Below are positions 9,187 to 18,013 of a stretch of 32,158 nucleotides of DNA, piece by piece. Position 1 is the first letter of the stretch, and the number at the start of each line of letters is the position of its first letter. The translations under genes and the position numbers were made by a program. Source of the stretch: Alphaproteobacteria bacterium (GTDB lineage: Bacteria > Pseudomonadota > Alphaproteobacteria > Micavibrionales > Micavibrionaceae). The notes below the pieces were generated by a model. The model ran no database searches. It saw only the letters and a list, made by a program, of their open reading frames with translations, and had not been told where the DNA came from. The stretch is taken from the NCBI GenBank assembly GCA_020442475.1, contig JAGRKA010000020.1, positions 3,103 to 35,260 of the forward strand. Direction: 5' to 3'.

Positions 9187-9948
9187 CTAGCTCCGCAGGC
9201 GGTAGCCGGTCTTGAAAATCCAGGCAACGATCCCTGTGCATCCCAGCAAGAAAATAAGAATCATCGCTACGCTGATTCCAAGCGACACATCTGCACTTTC
9301 GTAGAAGCTCCAACGAAACCCGCTAACCAGATAGACTACTGGGTTGAACAGCGATACGGCCTGCCAAAAGGGTGGAAGCATATCGATCGAGTAGAAACTG
9401 CCGCCCAGAAAGGTCAAGGGTGTAATAACCAACAAGGGAATGATCTGCAATTTTTCGAATCCGTCCGCCCATATCCCGATGATAAAACCCAACATACAAA
9501 AGGTCGTACAGGTCATCACCAGAAAAAACAGCATCGAGAGAGGATGCCGGATTTCCAATGGCACGAACAAGCCCGCCGTGAGCAGGACGATCGAGCCGAC
9601 CATCAATGATTTTGTGGCCGCTGCGCCGACATAGCCTATCATAATCTCGGCAAAAGATAACGGCGCAGATAAAAGCTCATAGATCGTGCCGGAAAAGCGC
9701 GGGAAATAAATGCCGAAAGACGCGTTGGAAACGCTCTGGCTCAAAATGGTGAGCATCACAAGCCCCGGCACGATGAACGCCCCGTAGCTTACTCCGTCCA
9801 CATCGGTAATGCGCGAGCCGATCGCCGAGCCGAAGACGATAAAATACAAAACGGTCGAAACCACCGGTGAGGCTATGCTTTCCGCCAGTGTCCGAAACGT
9901 CCTGGCCATCTCGAATTTATAAATAGCCGCTACGCCGCGATAATTCAT
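9187..9948 (-). CDS. yadH: ABC-2 type transporter permease, YadH-like
   Basis: A 253-residue membrane subunit with about six hydrophobic helices and the ABC-2 signature near the C-terminus ([18 protein letters not shown], then [12 protein letters not shown]). It shows clear likeness to E. coli YadH: GSAIGSRI and [12 protein letters not shown] near the start, and an ending in GYRLRS where YadH ends RGLRS. The start ATG (9948-9946) overlaps the stop of the upstream ATPase as ATGA, so translation is coupled. It pairs with that ATPase to form an exporter in the inner membrane. The substrate is unknown. It is last in the operon that begins at 15225. Confidence 0.93.
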   Translation of the reverse strand: MNYRGVAAIYKFEMARTFRTLAESIASPVVSTVLYFIVFGSAIGSRITDVDGVSYGAFIVPGLVMLTILSQSVSNASFGIYFPRFSGTIYELLSAPLSFAEIMIGYVGAAATKSLMVGSIVLLTAGLFVPLEIRHPLSMLFFLVMTCTTFCMLGFIIGIWADGFEKLQIIPLLVITPLTFLGGSFYSIDMLPPFWQAVSLFNPVVYLVSGFRWSFYESADVSLGISVAMILIFLLGCTGIVAWIFKTGYRLRS

Positions 9949-10871
9949 GAGTCCCCCACGAGTTGCACGAATATGTCCTCAAGCGAGCTTTCCCGCGTAT
10001 TGAAATCCTTGCACTTAACACCCTCCTCCCGTAAACGGTCGAGCAGACTAACAACCCCGTTATTCTCTTGCGCAGGATCATAGGTGAAGACAAGCCGCAT
10101 CCCGCCTTCTGCAATCCGCAGACCAAGCCCCGCAAGCGATGGCGGCAATGCTTCCAACGGTTTGTACAGATCAAGGAGCAGCTCTTTCCTGCCCAGCTTA
10201 TGCATCAGCGTCTTCTTATCTTCGGTGACAATCAAACGCCCCTTATTGATCACACCGATACGGTCGGCCATCTCCTCCGCCTCTTCGATATAATGCGTCG
10301 TGAGAATAACCGTAACGCCCATTTCGCGAAGCCTCCGGACCTGTGCCCACATGGATTTGCGCAGTTCCACATCAACGCCAGCGGTCGGCTCGTCCAGAAA
10401 CAAAAGATCCGGCTCGTGCGAAAGCGCCTTGGCAATCAGGACACGGCGCTTCATTCCACCTGAAAGCATCCTGAGCTGCGTATCTTTTTTCTCCCAGAGT
10501 GCCAGATTTTTTAAAAGCTGTTCAATATAGAGCGGATTAGCAGGCTTTCCAAACAGACCACGACTGAAAGAGACGGTATTCCAAACCGTTTCGAACATAC
10601 CGGTCGTAAGCTCCTGCGGTACAAGGCCTATATGAGAGCGGGCCTTGCGGTATTCCCGGATGTTGTCATGACCGAATACCTCGATCCGGCCACCGCTGGG
10701 CTGCACAATTCCGCAAACCGCGCCGATCAATGTCGTCTTTCCGGCACCGTTCGGCCCCAGCAGCGCAAAGATCTCGCCTCGCCGCACCTCCAAAGTGACT
10801 TGGTCCAACGCCTTCAGGCCGTTAGCATAGACTTTATCCAACGTCTGGATTGAAAGAGCCGGACCGTTCAT
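9945..10871 (-). CDS. yadG: ABC transporter ATP-binding protein, YadG-like
   Basis: A 308-residue ATPase, the same length as E. coli YadG. Walker A is GPNGAGKTT (39-47), the Q-loop is VPQE (84-87), the signature is LSGGMKRR (136-143), Walker B is LLFLDEP (156-162) and the switch histidine is H193 ([10 protein letters not shown]). The C-terminal extension (about 220-308, ending [11 protein letters not shown]) is typical of DrrA/YadG/NodI-type drug or polysaccharide exporters. I chose ATG 10871, which overlaps the RND stop codon as ATGA and has AAGGGGGG upstream; an upstream in-frame start at 10940 would add 23 unlikely residues within the pump gene. It forms a full exporter with the permease at 9187. 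Confidence 0.95.
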   Translation of the reverse strand: MNGPALSIQTLDKVYANGLKALDQVTLEVRRGEIFALLGPNGAGKTTLIGAVCGIVQPSGGRIEVFGHDNIREYRKARSHIGLVPQELTTGMFETVWNTVSFSRGLFGKPANPLYIEQLLKNLALWEKKDTQLRMLSGGMKRRVLIAKALSHEPDLLFLDEPTAGVDVELRKSMWAQVRRLREMGVTVILTTHYIEEAEEMADRIGVINKGRLIVTEDKKTLMHKLGRKELLLDLYKPLEALPPSLAGLGLRIAEGGMRLVFTYDPAQENNGVVSLLDRLREEGVKCKDFNTRESSLEDIFVQLVGDS

Positions 10872-13800
10872 ACGCCCCCCTTGCCTGTAGATTTTACAGG
10901 CGTTTTCAGCGGGGGTTTCGGCGTCCGCCGTTTCCGCCATCCGGACTCAAGCGAACGCAGGACGATGTAGAAGACCGGCGTAAAGATCAGACCGAAAAAG
11001 GTGACCCCCAACATACCTGAGAAAACGGCGATTCCGATGGCCTGACGCATTTCAGCGCCCGCACCGTGGCTCAGCGCCAGAGGCAAAACCCCCATGATAA
11101 AGGCGAAGGAGGTCATCAGAATCGGTCGCAGGCGCAAACGGGAAGCCTCGACGGCGGCTTCAATAATGGAATGGCCCTTACGCTCGAGAACATGGGCAAA
11201 CTCGACAATCAAAATCGCGTTCTTGCAGGCCAGCCCCGCCAGTACAAACAGGCTAATCTGCGTGAAGATATTATTATCCCCACCCGTCCAGTACACGCCG
11301 ATCACAGCCGAAAGGATACTCATCGGCACAATCATGATAACCGCGAGCGGCAGGGTTAGGCTCTCATACTGCGCAGCCAGCACCAGAAAAACAAAGAAAA
11401 TGCAGAGCGGAAAAATATAGATAGCCGTATTGCCTGCCAGAATCTCCTGATAGGTTAGTTCCGTCCATTCAAACCCGAATCCTTGCGGCAACGTCTCATG
11501 CAAGATTTTAGTAATCGCCGCCTGCGCCTGCCCGGAGGAGTAGCCCGGCGCGGGATTCCCGTTCAAATCCGCAGAGCGGAACGCATTATAGCGCGTGGCA
11601 ATCTCGGGGCCGAACGTCTCGCGGACATCTATCACAGCGCCCAGCGGCACCATCTTCCCCTGATCGTTCCGGGTTTGCAGCCTCAAAATGTCCTGTGGCT
11701 TCGCACGAAACGCCTTATCAGCCTGTGCAATCACCTGATAGGTGCGGCCAAACTGGTTAAAATCGTTCACATAGGCGGACCCGAGATAAATCTGCATCGT
11801 CCGGAAAACATCCTCAACGGACAGGCCTATCTGCTGGGCCTTTGTGCGGTCCAGATCGGCATAAAGCTGCGGCACGTTTACGTTATAGCCGGAAAATACG
11901 GCCATAAGGGCCGGATCGGCATAGGCTTTTCCTAAAACGTCCTTCATAACGTTATCCAGCGCCTGATACCCCATATCCGCGCGGTCCTGCACCTGCAATT
12001 TGAAACCACCCATTGCGCTCAGCCCCATCACAGGCGGCGGCGGAAAGATCGCGATAAAGGCCTTGTCGATCGCCGCATATTTTGCCTGAAGCCGCTCTGC
12101 GATCGCACCGGCGCTAAGCTCGTGCGAGGTGCGTTTCTTGAAATCATCCAGCGTGACAAAGACAATCCCTGCGCTTGAAGAAGCTGCAAACCCGTTGACG
12201 GACAGGCCCGGGAACTGCACAGCGCTTTCAACGCCCTCCTCTGCCATCGCGATCTTACCCATCTCGCGGATCACTTCCTCGGTCCGTTCGAGCGTTGCGC
12301 CGGAAGGAAGTTGAGCAAAACTGATAAGGTACTGCTTGTCCTGTGCAGGAATAAACCCTTTCGGTACAAGGCCGAAACTATGCCAGGTCGCACCGACCAA
12401 AACCCCGAACACAAGCATCATCACAACTCTGCGGCGCCCAAAGAAACGCACAGCCTTCGTATAGCCGCGTTGGCCTTTACCGAACGCCATGTTAAACAAC
12501 CGGAAAAACCAGCCAAGCAAGACATCCATAAGGCGCGTCAGCCAGTCTTTCTGGGCTTCGCGGGGTTTAAGGAGCAACGCGGACATGGCCGGGCTGAGAG
12601 TCAAGGAGTTAATCGTCGAGATAAAAGTTGCGATCACGATCGTCAGCGCGAACTGCTTGTAAAACATGCCCGTCAGGCCGCTAATGAAGGCGATAGGAAT
12701 AAAGACGCCGGCAATCACCATAGAGGTCGCAATAATCGGCCCGGTGACCTCTTTCATAGCCTGTATCGTTGCATCATGGGGCGTTTTGCCCTCCTCGATA
12801 TTGCGCTCGACATTCTCGACTACGACAATCGCGTCATCCACCACGATTCCGACCGCCAGAATTAATCCAAAGAGCGAAAGCACGTTGATTGAAAATCCAA
12901 GCAATAGCATGATCGCGAATGTGCCGATAATCGAAACCGGTACGGCCAGAAGCGGAATAATCGAGGCCCTCCATGTCTGGAGGAATACGATCACGACCAG
13001 CACCACCAGCATCACAGCCTCGATCAGCGTATGGATCACGGCCTCAATCGAATGGCGGACGAAAACGGTTGGATCATAAACAATTGAATAGCTTACATCT
13101 TCCGGGAAGAAGACCTTAAGCTCCTCCATCGTCCTGCGCACCTGCGCCGAAACCTCCAGCGCATTCGAGCCGGGTGCGCTGAAAATCCCGATAGCAACAG
13201 CCGGTTCGTTATTCAACATAGAGCGCAGCGCATAGCTCTGCGCCTCCATTTCCACACGCGCAACGTCGCTTAAACGGGTAATGACGCCGTTTTCACCCCG
13301 TTTGATAATAATATCCTCAAATTCCTGCGGACTGGATAAACGGCCCCGCGCACTCACAGGCATCTGAAGTTCAGTCCCGTTTTCATAGGGCGGCCCACCA
13401 ATCACGCCGGCAGCAACCTCTATATTCTGGCTTCGTACGGCGTCGAGCACCTCGCCAGCCGTCATCCCCCGCTCGGCAATCCTGTCCGGGTTCAGCCATA
13501 TCCGCATCGCGTAATCGCCCGAGCCCCACAAGCCAACCGTGCCGACCCCTTCGATTTTCGCCAACTGGTCCTTAATATGAAGCGTCCCGTAATTGCGCAG
13601 ATATAGCTCGTCATAGCGCGATTTCGGAGAGGTCAGGTGAACCACCATCGTCAAATCGGGCGAGCTTTTCGCGACTGTAACCCCAAGCTGGCGAGTAACA
13701 TCCGGAAGACGAGGTAACGCCTGTGACACACGGTTTTGAACGTGCTGCTGCGCAAGATCCACATCGGTCCCGATTGCAAAAGTCACCGTAAGGGACAGCA

Positions 13801-14065
13801 TCCCGTCGGACGATGCCAGCGAGTTCATATAGAGCAGATTTTCTACCCCGTTAATCTGCTCCTCCAGCGGTGTTGCAACCGTTTCCGCGATCACGGACGG
13901 GTTCGCGCCGGGAAATTGCGCCCGTACCTCAATTGAGGGCGGTACGACCTCGGGATATTCCGAGACAGGCAGTTGGAAAAGCGCCAGTGCCCCCAGCAAA
14001 AAGATCATGAAGGATAAAACGCCTGCAAAAACAGGCTTGTCGATAAAATGCGTCGAAAGATTCAT
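10868..14065 (-). CDS. RND multidrug efflux pump, inner-membrane subunit (AcrB/HAE1 family)
   Basis: A 1065-residue proton-driven pump of normal family length. The N-terminus ([20 protein letters not shown]) is helix 1. [14 protein letters not shown] and the porter loops follow. Helix 4 contains the proton-relay pair D410-D411 ([17 protein letters not shown]), equivalent to AcrB D407-D408. The conserved lysine lies in the helix 10 motif [13 protein letters not shown], and the last helices hold [19 protein letters not shown]. Twelve helices and two large periplasmic loops are visible. It follows the adaptor gene by five bases and overlaps the ABC ATPase start. With the adaptor and an outer-membrane channel encoded elsewhere it would export drugs or other amphiphiles across both membranes. 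The substrate cannot be read from sequence. Confidence 0.96.
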   Translation of the reverse strand: MNLSTHFIDKPVFAGVLSFMIFLLGALALFQLPVSEYPEVVPPSIEVRAQFPGANPSVIAETVATPLEEQINGVENLLYMNSLASSDGMLSLTVTFAIGTDVDLAQQHVQNRVSQALPRLPDVTRQLGVTVAKSSPDLTMVVHLTSPKSRYDELYLRNYGTLHIKDQLAKIEGVGTVGLWGSGDYAMRIWLNPDRIAERGMTAGEVLDAVRSQNIEVAAGVIGGPPYENGTELQMPVSARGRLSSPQEFEDIIIKRGENGVITRLSDVARVEMEAQSYALRSMLNNEPAVAIGIFSAPGSNALEVSAQVRRTMEELKVFFPEDVSYSIVYDPTVFVRHSIEAVIHTLIEAVMLVVLVVIVFLQTWRASIIPLLAVPVSIIGTFAIMLLLGFSINVLSLFGLILAVGIVVDDAIVVVENVERNIEEGKTPHDATIQAMKEVTGPIIATSMVIAGVFIPIAFISGLTGMFYKQFALTIVIATFISTINSLTLSPAMSALLLKPREAQKDWLTRLMDVLLGWFFRLFNMAFGKGQRGYTKAVRFFGRRRVVMMLVFGVLVGATWHSFGLVPKGFIPAQDKQYLISFAQLPSGATLERTEEVIREMGKIAMAEEGVESAVQFPGLSVNGFAASSSAGIVFVTLDDFKKRTSHELSAGAIAERLQAKYAAIDKAFIAIFPPPPVMGLSAMGGFKLQVQDRADMGYQALDNVMKDVLGKAYADPALMAVFSGYNVNVPQLYADLDRTKAQQIGLSVEDVFRTMQIYLGSAYVNDFNQFGRTYQVIAQADKAFRAKPQDILRLQTRNDQGKMVPLGAVIDVRETFGPEIATRYNAFRSADLNGNPAPGYSSGQAQAAITKILHETLPQGFGFEWTELTYQEILAGNTAIYIFPLCIFFVFLVLAAQYESLTLPLAVIMIVPMSILSAVIGVYWTGGDNNIFTQISLFVLAGLACKNAILIVEFAHVLERKGHSIIEAAVEASRLRLRPILMTSFAFIMGVLPLALSHGAGAEMRQAIGIAVFSGMLGVTFFGLIFTPVFYIVLRSLESGWRKRRTPKPPLKTPVKSTGKGGV

Positions 14066-14070
14066 CCTGT

Positions 14071-15225
14071 TTACGGCTCTGCGCCCTCCATCAGCTGAGG
14101 CGCGACTGTCATGCCGGGCTGAATCTTCATAATCCCCTCGACAATCACCCTGTCTCCAGCAGAGAGGCCGGATATAACGATCCGGCTGCCGTTTACGCTC
14201 TCACCGACCTCGATTTCCCGGTACGCGACAACATCATCTTCACCGGCAATATAGACGAATTTTCGGTCCTGATCGGTGCCGATCGCGCGCTCGGGTACAA
14301 GAATATACCGGTCGTCTCCATTGGCCCCCATACGCACGGTCATAGACATACCCGGCAGCAGAATATGGTCCGTATTCTCAAAGACGGCCCGGGCACGGAT
14401 CGTACCGCTCGCAGGGTCTATCATGTTATCGAAACTATCAACATTCCCCTCATATTCCAAAGCGCCCTCAGCAAGGGTAATACGGACGGGAATTGTGCGC
14501 TCTCCATCCGCATGCCGCCGGATAAAGCGCAAATATGTCTGCTCATCTACGTCAAAATCGACATAGATTCTGTCATCGGCAACGATCGTCGTCAAAATCG
14601 GTGCGCTGCCGCCGGCCTCGACAAGGTTGCCTTCCGTCAATTCGGCGCGCCCGACCTTGCCGGAAATCGGCGCTTTGATGTAAGCATAATCCAGATCAAT
14701 CTCGGCCTTTTCAAGCAAAGCCTTAGCCTCCTGTACTTCTGCCCCGGCTGTCTGGCGAGTGCTCGTGCGCTCATCCAGAATGCGCTTGGACACCGTATCC
14801 GTCTCAATCAGCTTATAAGCCCGCTGATATTCCTTCTCCGCGAGGGATGCTCTCGTTTTTGCAGCTTCCAGGGCCGCTTTTGCCTGATTTAAGGCCGCCA
14901 TATAAGGGCGTGGATCGATGACCATCAGTACATCACCCTTTTCGACCCGCTGACCGTCCTCAAAACGAATGTCCGTGATCAAACCAACGACCTGCGGCCT
15001 GATCTCCGCGCGGTCTACGGCCACGGCCCTGCCGGAAAAATTTTTCCAGATCTGCACAGGCCGGGGCTGAATTTCCAAAGCCTGCACAGACATTGCCTGC
15101 CCGGCCTGCGCCTCCTCCGACGCCTGCACTCCGCGAGAGCCGTAGAACACAAAGGCGCCGCCGACAACCATCACCAACGCCAAAGCAGCCATCGCTCTAT
15201 AAGCTTTAGGAACCTTCACCTGCAT
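14071..15225 (-). CDS. RND efflux periplasmic adaptor (membrane fusion protein)
   Basis: A 384-residue HlyD/AcrA-type adaptor. The N-terminus has one membrane-anchor or signal helix (MAALALVMVVGGAFVFYG). The first lipoyl half-motif is EIRPQVVGLITDIRFEDGQRVEKGDVLMVIDPRPY. The alpha-hairpin runs through KAALEAAKTRASLAEKEYQ, and the second lipoyl half is APISGKVGRAELTEGNLV. The beta-barrel and membrane-proximal domains follow, ending GMTVAPQL. ATG 15225 is chosen because GGAG stands about eight bases upstream; a GTG at 15279 would add 18 residues. It is the first gene of the operon and bridges the RND pump to an outer-membrane channel. No lipobox cysteine is evident. No TolC-type gene is in the window. 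Confidence 0.94.
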   Translation of the reverse strand: MQVKVPKAYRAMAALALVMVVGGAFVFYGSRGVQASEEAQAGQAMSVQALEIQPRPVQIWKNFSGRAVAVDRAEIRPQVVGLITDIRFEDGQRVEKGDVLMVIDPRPYMAALNQAKAALEAAKTRASLAEKEYQRAYKLIETDTVSKRILDERTSTRQTAGAEVQEAKALLEKAEIDLDYAYIKAPISGKVGRAELTEGNLVEAGGSAPILTTIVADDRIYVDFDVDEQTYLRFIRRHADGERTIPVRITLAEGALEYEGNVDSFDNMIDPASGTIRARAVFENTDHILLPGMSMTVRMGANGDDRYILVPERAIGTDQDRKFVYIAGEDDVVAYREIEVGESVNGSRIVISGLSAGDRVIVEGIMKIQPGMTVAPQLMEGAEP

Positions 15226-15362
15226 TCTGCTCTCCGTTTTTTCCACGTACCCGTCACCTAGACGCGCAAGCGGACCCACGATAGTCAGAAACAGTTATGA
15301 ATGAAAGGAAAATTGGCTGTGTTGGCAGAAGATCTGCTCGGACTATCTTGGAAACAGATAAA

Positions 15363-15437
15363 TGGCTGGGGTGGGAGGATTCGAACCTCCGCATGGCGAT
15401 ACCAAAAACCGCTGCCTTACCGCTTGGCTACACCCCA
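15363..15437 (-). tRNA. tRNA-Gln (anticodon TTG)
   Basis: Read on the minus strand, the acceptor strands TGGGGTG and CACCCCA pair perfectly. The anticodon stem GCGGT/ATCGC encloses TTTTGGT with anticodon TTG, the T arm has GGAGG-TTCGAAT-CCTCC, and CCA is encoded (15365-15363). It reads CAA/CAG glutamine codons. It lies 137 bases upstream of the efflux operon on the same strand. Confidence 0.97.
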
Positions 15438-15558
15438 GCAGGGCGGAAAACAGGCAGGACGTTAACCCAACCAAAAACAAAATGCAAGCCGTCAATTAAG
15501 GGCCTTTTGATGATAGCTGTATTTTCTGCTCGTCATCCTCCACGCGGCATGATAAGCC

Positions 15559-16182
15559 ATGCTCATGCGCGCGCTATCCGATGTTTTTACAGACTTTAAA
15601 ACCGCCCTGACCACCCCGGAGGTCACAATCGGCGATATCCTTGAAGCCCTGCACGAGCGGGGTTTCGGCTTTATTCTCCTCCTGTTTGCCCTGCCGATGG
15701 CCCTGCCGATTCCGGTCCCGCCGGGGATTAATATTTTGCTGGCGACGCCGCTCCTGATTCTCACGGCACAACAGGCGCTTGGCCGTCATACGATCTGGAT
15801 GCCGGAGCGCCTCAAGCGTAAGGCTATCTCCCGCAACAAGCTCTGCGGCGTGATCGACAGCGCGCTGCCCCTCCTGAAAAGAATCGAGGCCCTGACGCGC
15901 CCGCGGCTGGGTTTTATCACAGACGGGCTTTTTTCCAATCTGATCGGCATACTCGGCCTGATCATGGCTCTGACGGTCTGCATCCCGCTCCCGCTGACCA
16001 ATACGGTCCCCAGCATGGGGATTGCACTTATGGCGCTGGGTGTTATCATGCGGGACGGGCTGGCCGTAATTGCCGGAGCGCTCATCGGCACAGCCTGGGT
16101 CTGTATGCTCGCCTTTGCCGTGCTGTTCTTCGGCGCGGAAGGGCTTGATATTGTCAAAGAGACGATTAAGTCATTTTTTTAG
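15559..16182 (+). CDS. ExoD-family membrane protein
   Basis: A 207-residue integral membrane protein with the ExoD layout. The N-terminal helical part (TIGDILEALHERGFGFILLLFALPMALPIP) leads to a membrane segment with the family's Pro/Gly-rich turn (PVPPGINILLATPLLILTAQQALGR), then a basic loop, then three more hydrophobic segments up to residue 200. ExoD was first linked to exopolysaccharide production and alkaline tolerance in Sinorhizobium; its biochemical role is still unclear. ATG 15559 is the first of two close ATGs (the other at 15565), and the ribosome-binding site is weak. dsbB starts 28 bases after its stop, so they may be co-transcribed. Confidence 0.88.
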   Translation: MLMRALSDVFTDFKTALTTPEVTIGDILEALHERGFGFILLLFALPMALPIPVPPGINILLATPLLILTAQQALGRHTIWMPERLKRKAISRNKLCGVIDSALPLLKRIEALTRPRLGFITDGLFSNLIGILGLIMALTVCIPLPLTNTVPSMGIALMALGVIMRDGLAVIAGALIGTAWVCMLAFAVLFFGAEGLDIVKETIKSFF

Positions 16183-16210
16183 GGTCGCTCACCAATAAGG
16201 AGGCCGCATC

Positions 16211-16768
16211 TTGACGCTTTCACCGGTTTTGAAATGGCTGTCCTGCCCGTTCGCGGTCTTTGCCCTGATCGCGCTGACATCCTTCCTCGCGCTGACCGCA
16301 GCATTGAGTGCCGAGCTCGCCCTTGGGCTGGAGCCGTGCATCCTGTGCATCTATCAACGCATCCCCTTCGCAGCCGCCCTGCTCTTCTCCCTGTCCGGAC
16401 TGGCACTGTGCAAGGGAAGACCTGGCCGCAGAAAAAGTCTGGCCCTCAAAGGCCTGCTCTTCTCAAACGCCTTTGTCTTCCTGATCAACAGCATAATCGC
16501 CGCCTATCATACCGGCGTAGAGCGGCACTGGTGGCGCTCTATGTTCGAAGGCTGTGCCGTCCCCAATCTGAGCGACGAGCCGCAAACCCTGCTGGAAAAC
16601 ATCCTCAGCGCCCCATCCGCGCGCTGCGATGAAATTCCGTGGGCCGATCCACTCTTCGGCCTGTCTATGGCGAATTATAACGTCTTGCTGTGTCTGGGCC
16701 TGTTCGGCCTGTGCCTTGCCGCCGCCCTGATGATCAGGCCGCGCTCAGGAGGCTCGCCACAGCCATAA
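16211..16768 (+). CDS. dsbB: Disulfide bond formation protein B
   Basis: DsbB is the inner-membrane quinone-linked enzyme that re-oxidises DsbA in the periplasm. The 185-residue product has four membrane helices, the first redox pair in EPCILCIYQR (C43, C46) followed by the conserved YQR, and the second pair as C115 (EGC) and C139 (RCDEIPW). The family's W-x-LFGLSMANYN motif follows. All four catalytic cysteines are present. The start is TTG 16211, fixed by AAGGAGG eight bases upstream; no ATG fits. The last 35 bases overlap a small minus-strand ORF (16734-16859). Confidence 0.93.
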   Translation: MTLSPVLKWLSCPFAVFALIALTSFLALTAALSAELALGLEPCILCIYQRIPFAAALLFSLSGLALCKGRPGRRKSLALKGLLFSNAFVFLINSIIAAYHTGVERHWWRSMFEGCAVPNLSDEPQTLLENILSAPSARCDEIPWADPLFGLSMANYNVLLCLGLFGLCLAAALMIRPRSGGSPQP

Positions 16769-16859
16769 GTGCAAAGACTAAAGTCGTGTGGAAAAGAAAA
16801 AACCCGACAGACTGTTTCAGTGTGCGTTTTTTCCCGAAATCGAATAAATCGTCAAACAT
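16734..16859 (-). CDS. Small single-span membrane peptide (41 residues), unknown
   Basis: ATG 16859 to TGA 16736-16734 encodes 41 residues. The basic/acidic head MFDDLFDFGKKRTLKQSVG is followed by one hydrophobic helix (FFLFHTTLVFALMAVASLL). GGAG stands four bases before the ATG, rather close. The head (aromatic-rich start, then K-K-R-T and G-F) resembles short alphaproteobacterial membrane peptides I have seen annotated as hypothetical. The resemblance is from memory and not proof. It converges with dsbB and overlaps its last 35 bases. It is likely an expressed small protein but unproven. Confidence 0.55.
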   Translation of the reverse strand: MFDDLFDFGKKRTLKQSVGFFLFHTTLVFALMAVASLLSAA

Positions 16860-16970
16860 TGCGCGCTCCGCTTTTCATAAGTTAAATGATCAGCATCTCT
16901 GCTAAGCGGAAACGCGCAGAATGTCAAGGGTTTTCGCCGTATACACCGTAGAAAACAGAGCGCGTATATA

Positions 16971-17003
16971 GAATGGCTTTCCCCACATAAACGGGAATGA
17001 CAC
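16971..17003. repeat. REP-like palindromic sequence
   Basis: TTTCCC and GGGAATG flank a short spacer. The minus strand reads GTCATTCCCGT then GTGGGGAAAG, like the widespread GTCATTCCCGC-type extragenic palindromes of Proteobacteria. Only one copy is seen in the window, so membership of a genome-wide family is inference. Confidence 0.4.
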
Positions 17004-17028
17004 CGTGCCAATATTTTTTGGATTTTGC

Positions 17029-17034
17029 TATAAA
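17029..17034 (+). promoter_or_regulatory. Possible -10 box of the structured leader RNA
   Basis: TATAAA at 17029-17034 sits in an AT-rich stretch. The best -35 (GTGCCA, 17005-17010, 18-base spacing) is weak. Transcription from about 17041 would yield an RNA of roughly 255 bases ending at the terminator near 17295. Confidence 0.3.
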
Positions 17035-17040
17035 ATGAAA

Positions 17041-17295
17041 TGGCTACGGCCACAGCTTCTCAAACACAGCATCTTCTGCTATAGCTGAACCCGCCGGATA
17101 GATAGCTTGTCCGGCCGGGGCTTTAGAACCCTGCTGTTAGCGGCTGATATCGCCGTTACGATGTCGCCTTTCGGTTTATGACCGGGAGGCGGCGATGTAT
17201 GTCCAAGCCTCGCGGCCAAAGATCGTCGCGGTTGTCTAACAGCAACTTCTAAACTCCCGGTCACCAGCCCTATCCGGCTGGTGACTTCTATTTTT
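17041..17295 (+). ncRNA. Candidate structured leader/antisense-type RNA ending in a terminator
   Basis: No protein-like frame is convincing here, but pairing is dense. A hairpin forms from CCGGATAG (17094-17101) with CTTGTCCGG (17106-17114). Region 17115-17140 is an imperfect inverted copy of 17236-17260. The matching blocks are CCGGG/CCCGG, TTTAGAA/TTCTAAA and TGCTGTTAG/CTAACAGCA, 21 bases in all. Separately, GACCGGGAG (17180-17188) is the exact complement of CTCCCGGTC (17254-17262). A strong terminator follows. Two tiny ORFs lie inside: MSPFGL at 17161, and a 14-residue one at 17195 with GGGAGG upstream. A 61-codon minus-strand frame (17079-17264, GTG start) spans the same bases and may be a shadow. 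The alternative pairings and downstream terminator suggest an attenuator or an immunity-type RNA; this is inference. Confidence 0.45.
17260..17295 (+). terminator. Rho-independent terminator upstream of the 46-residue ORF
   Basis: GTCACCAGCC (17260-17269) and GGCTGGTGAC (17276-17285) form a perfect ten-base stem with loop CTATCC, followed by TTCTATTTTT. Its first three bases also belong to CTCCCGGTC, which can pair with 17180-17188, so the two structures partly compete. Confidence 0.85.
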
Positions 17296-17315
17296 AAGAC
17301 GGGAGAGTTTTAGCG

Positions 17316-17456
17316 ATGAACGAAGAAGAGCGCAGATTCATATATGCCTGTCTGGAAGACGTGATTGACGGTCACTGGAAAGTCGTGCAAGCGCTGTTGA
17401 GGATTCAACGCTGCGTCGCACCGCCCCCGCCTTCCGATGGAGACACGCCCGCCTAA
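17316..17456 (+). CDS. Small unknown protein (46 residues) behind the terminator
   Basis: ATG 17316 is preceded by GGGAG with ten-base spacing and runs to TAA 17454-17456. The product starts MNEEERRFIYACLEDVIDGHW, is helical and acidic in its first half, then KVVQALLRIQRCV, and ends with a Pro-rich tail (APPPPSDGDTPA). It is not recognised. It starts 20 bases after the terminator at 17260-17295, so expression would depend on readthrough or antitermination unless a promoter hides in that gap. Its stop overlaps the stop of the convergent dksA by three bases. Confidence 0.5.
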   Translation: MNEEERRFIYACLEDVIDGHWKVVQALLRIQRCVAPPPPSDGDTPA

Positions 17457-17887
17457 TCGTCGCGCTGAGTCTTTTCCATACGCTCGTGACGTTCCTGCGC
17501 CTCAAGACTGAGCGTCGCAATCGGACGAGCCTTCAGGCGGGCCAGCGAAATCGGCTCGCCGGTTTCCTCGCAATAGCCGTACTCGTCATCATCCAGACGC
17601 TCCAGCGCGCTGTTGATTTTAGAAATCAGCTTACGCTCACGGTCACGGGTGCGCAGTTCCAGCGCGTGATCCGTCTCTGCGGAGGCGCGATCAGCCAGAT
17701 CGGGTTTTTGCAGCTCCGTCCCCTGTAAGGTCGTTTCGATCGTCTCTTGCGATTCTTTCAGAAGTTCCCCCCGCCACTCGATCAACCTATGGCGGAAATA
17801 TTCCTTCATCACCGGGTTCATGAAAGCCCCGTTATCATCTTCAGGGTCATAGTCATGTGGAAGCGTTACACTGTTTGGAGAAGCCAT
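17453..17887 (-). CDS. dksA: RNA polymerase-binding transcription factor DksA
   Basis: DksA enters the RNA polymerase secondary channel and, with ppGpp, tunes transcription of rRNA, amino-acid and often flagellar genes. The 144-residue product has the long N-terminal coiled coil with the tip motif DLADRA (D63, D66), and the C-terminal globular region YGYCEETGEPISLARLKARP followed by the helix TLSLEAQERHERMEK. Only one cysteine (C106) remains of the four that bind zinc in E. coli, the usual alphaproteobacterial state, so zinc binding is not expected. ATG 17887 has an AAGGAT upstream. A good promoter with a palindrome lies at 17940-17975. Confidence 0.95.
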   Translation of the reverse strand: MASPNSVTLPHDYDPEDDNGAFMNPVMKEYFRHRLIEWRGELLKESQETIETTLQGTELQKPDLADRASAETDHALELRTRDRERKLISKINSALERLDDDEYGYCEETGEPISLARLKARPIATLSLEAQERHERMEKTQRDD

Positions 17888-17939
17888 ATATCTATCCTTT
17901 TCCCCTTTATTTCATCTCTTGACCGTTATCATTTAAATG

Positions 17940-17975
17940 ACGGGAGACTATACGTCTACTCCCGTTCCAAAACAA
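17940..17975 (-). promoter_or_regulatory. Promoter of dksA with an overlapping palindrome
   Basis: On the minus strand TTGTTT (17975-17970) and TATAGT (17952-17947) are 17 bases apart. ACGGGAG (17940-17946) and CTCCCGT (17959-17965) form a perfect seven-base inverted repeat that spans the -10 box, placed as a repressor operator or an initial-transcript hairpin would be. Confidence 0.45.
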
Positions 17976-18013
17976 GCTTATTTCACCGGCCCCTCTTCTC
18001 CGGCCCTCTGTTG

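Noticed and set aside
12311..12865. 184-codon plus-strand frame opposite the RND pump
   Set aside because: It is antisense to a pump of full length with all motifs; its His/Lys/Arg-rich composition is typical of shadow frames.
16817..17053. 78-codon minus-strand ORF (contains CHSRLCGESHS)
   Set aside because: This peptide is the usual translation of a REP-type palindrome and the frame has no ribosome-binding site.
17079..17264. 61-codon minus-strand frame across the structured leader
   Set aside because: It has a GTG start without a ribosome-binding site and lies over bases constrained by pairing. Not called as a gene, though conservation testing is listed as the refuting test for the RNA hypothesis.
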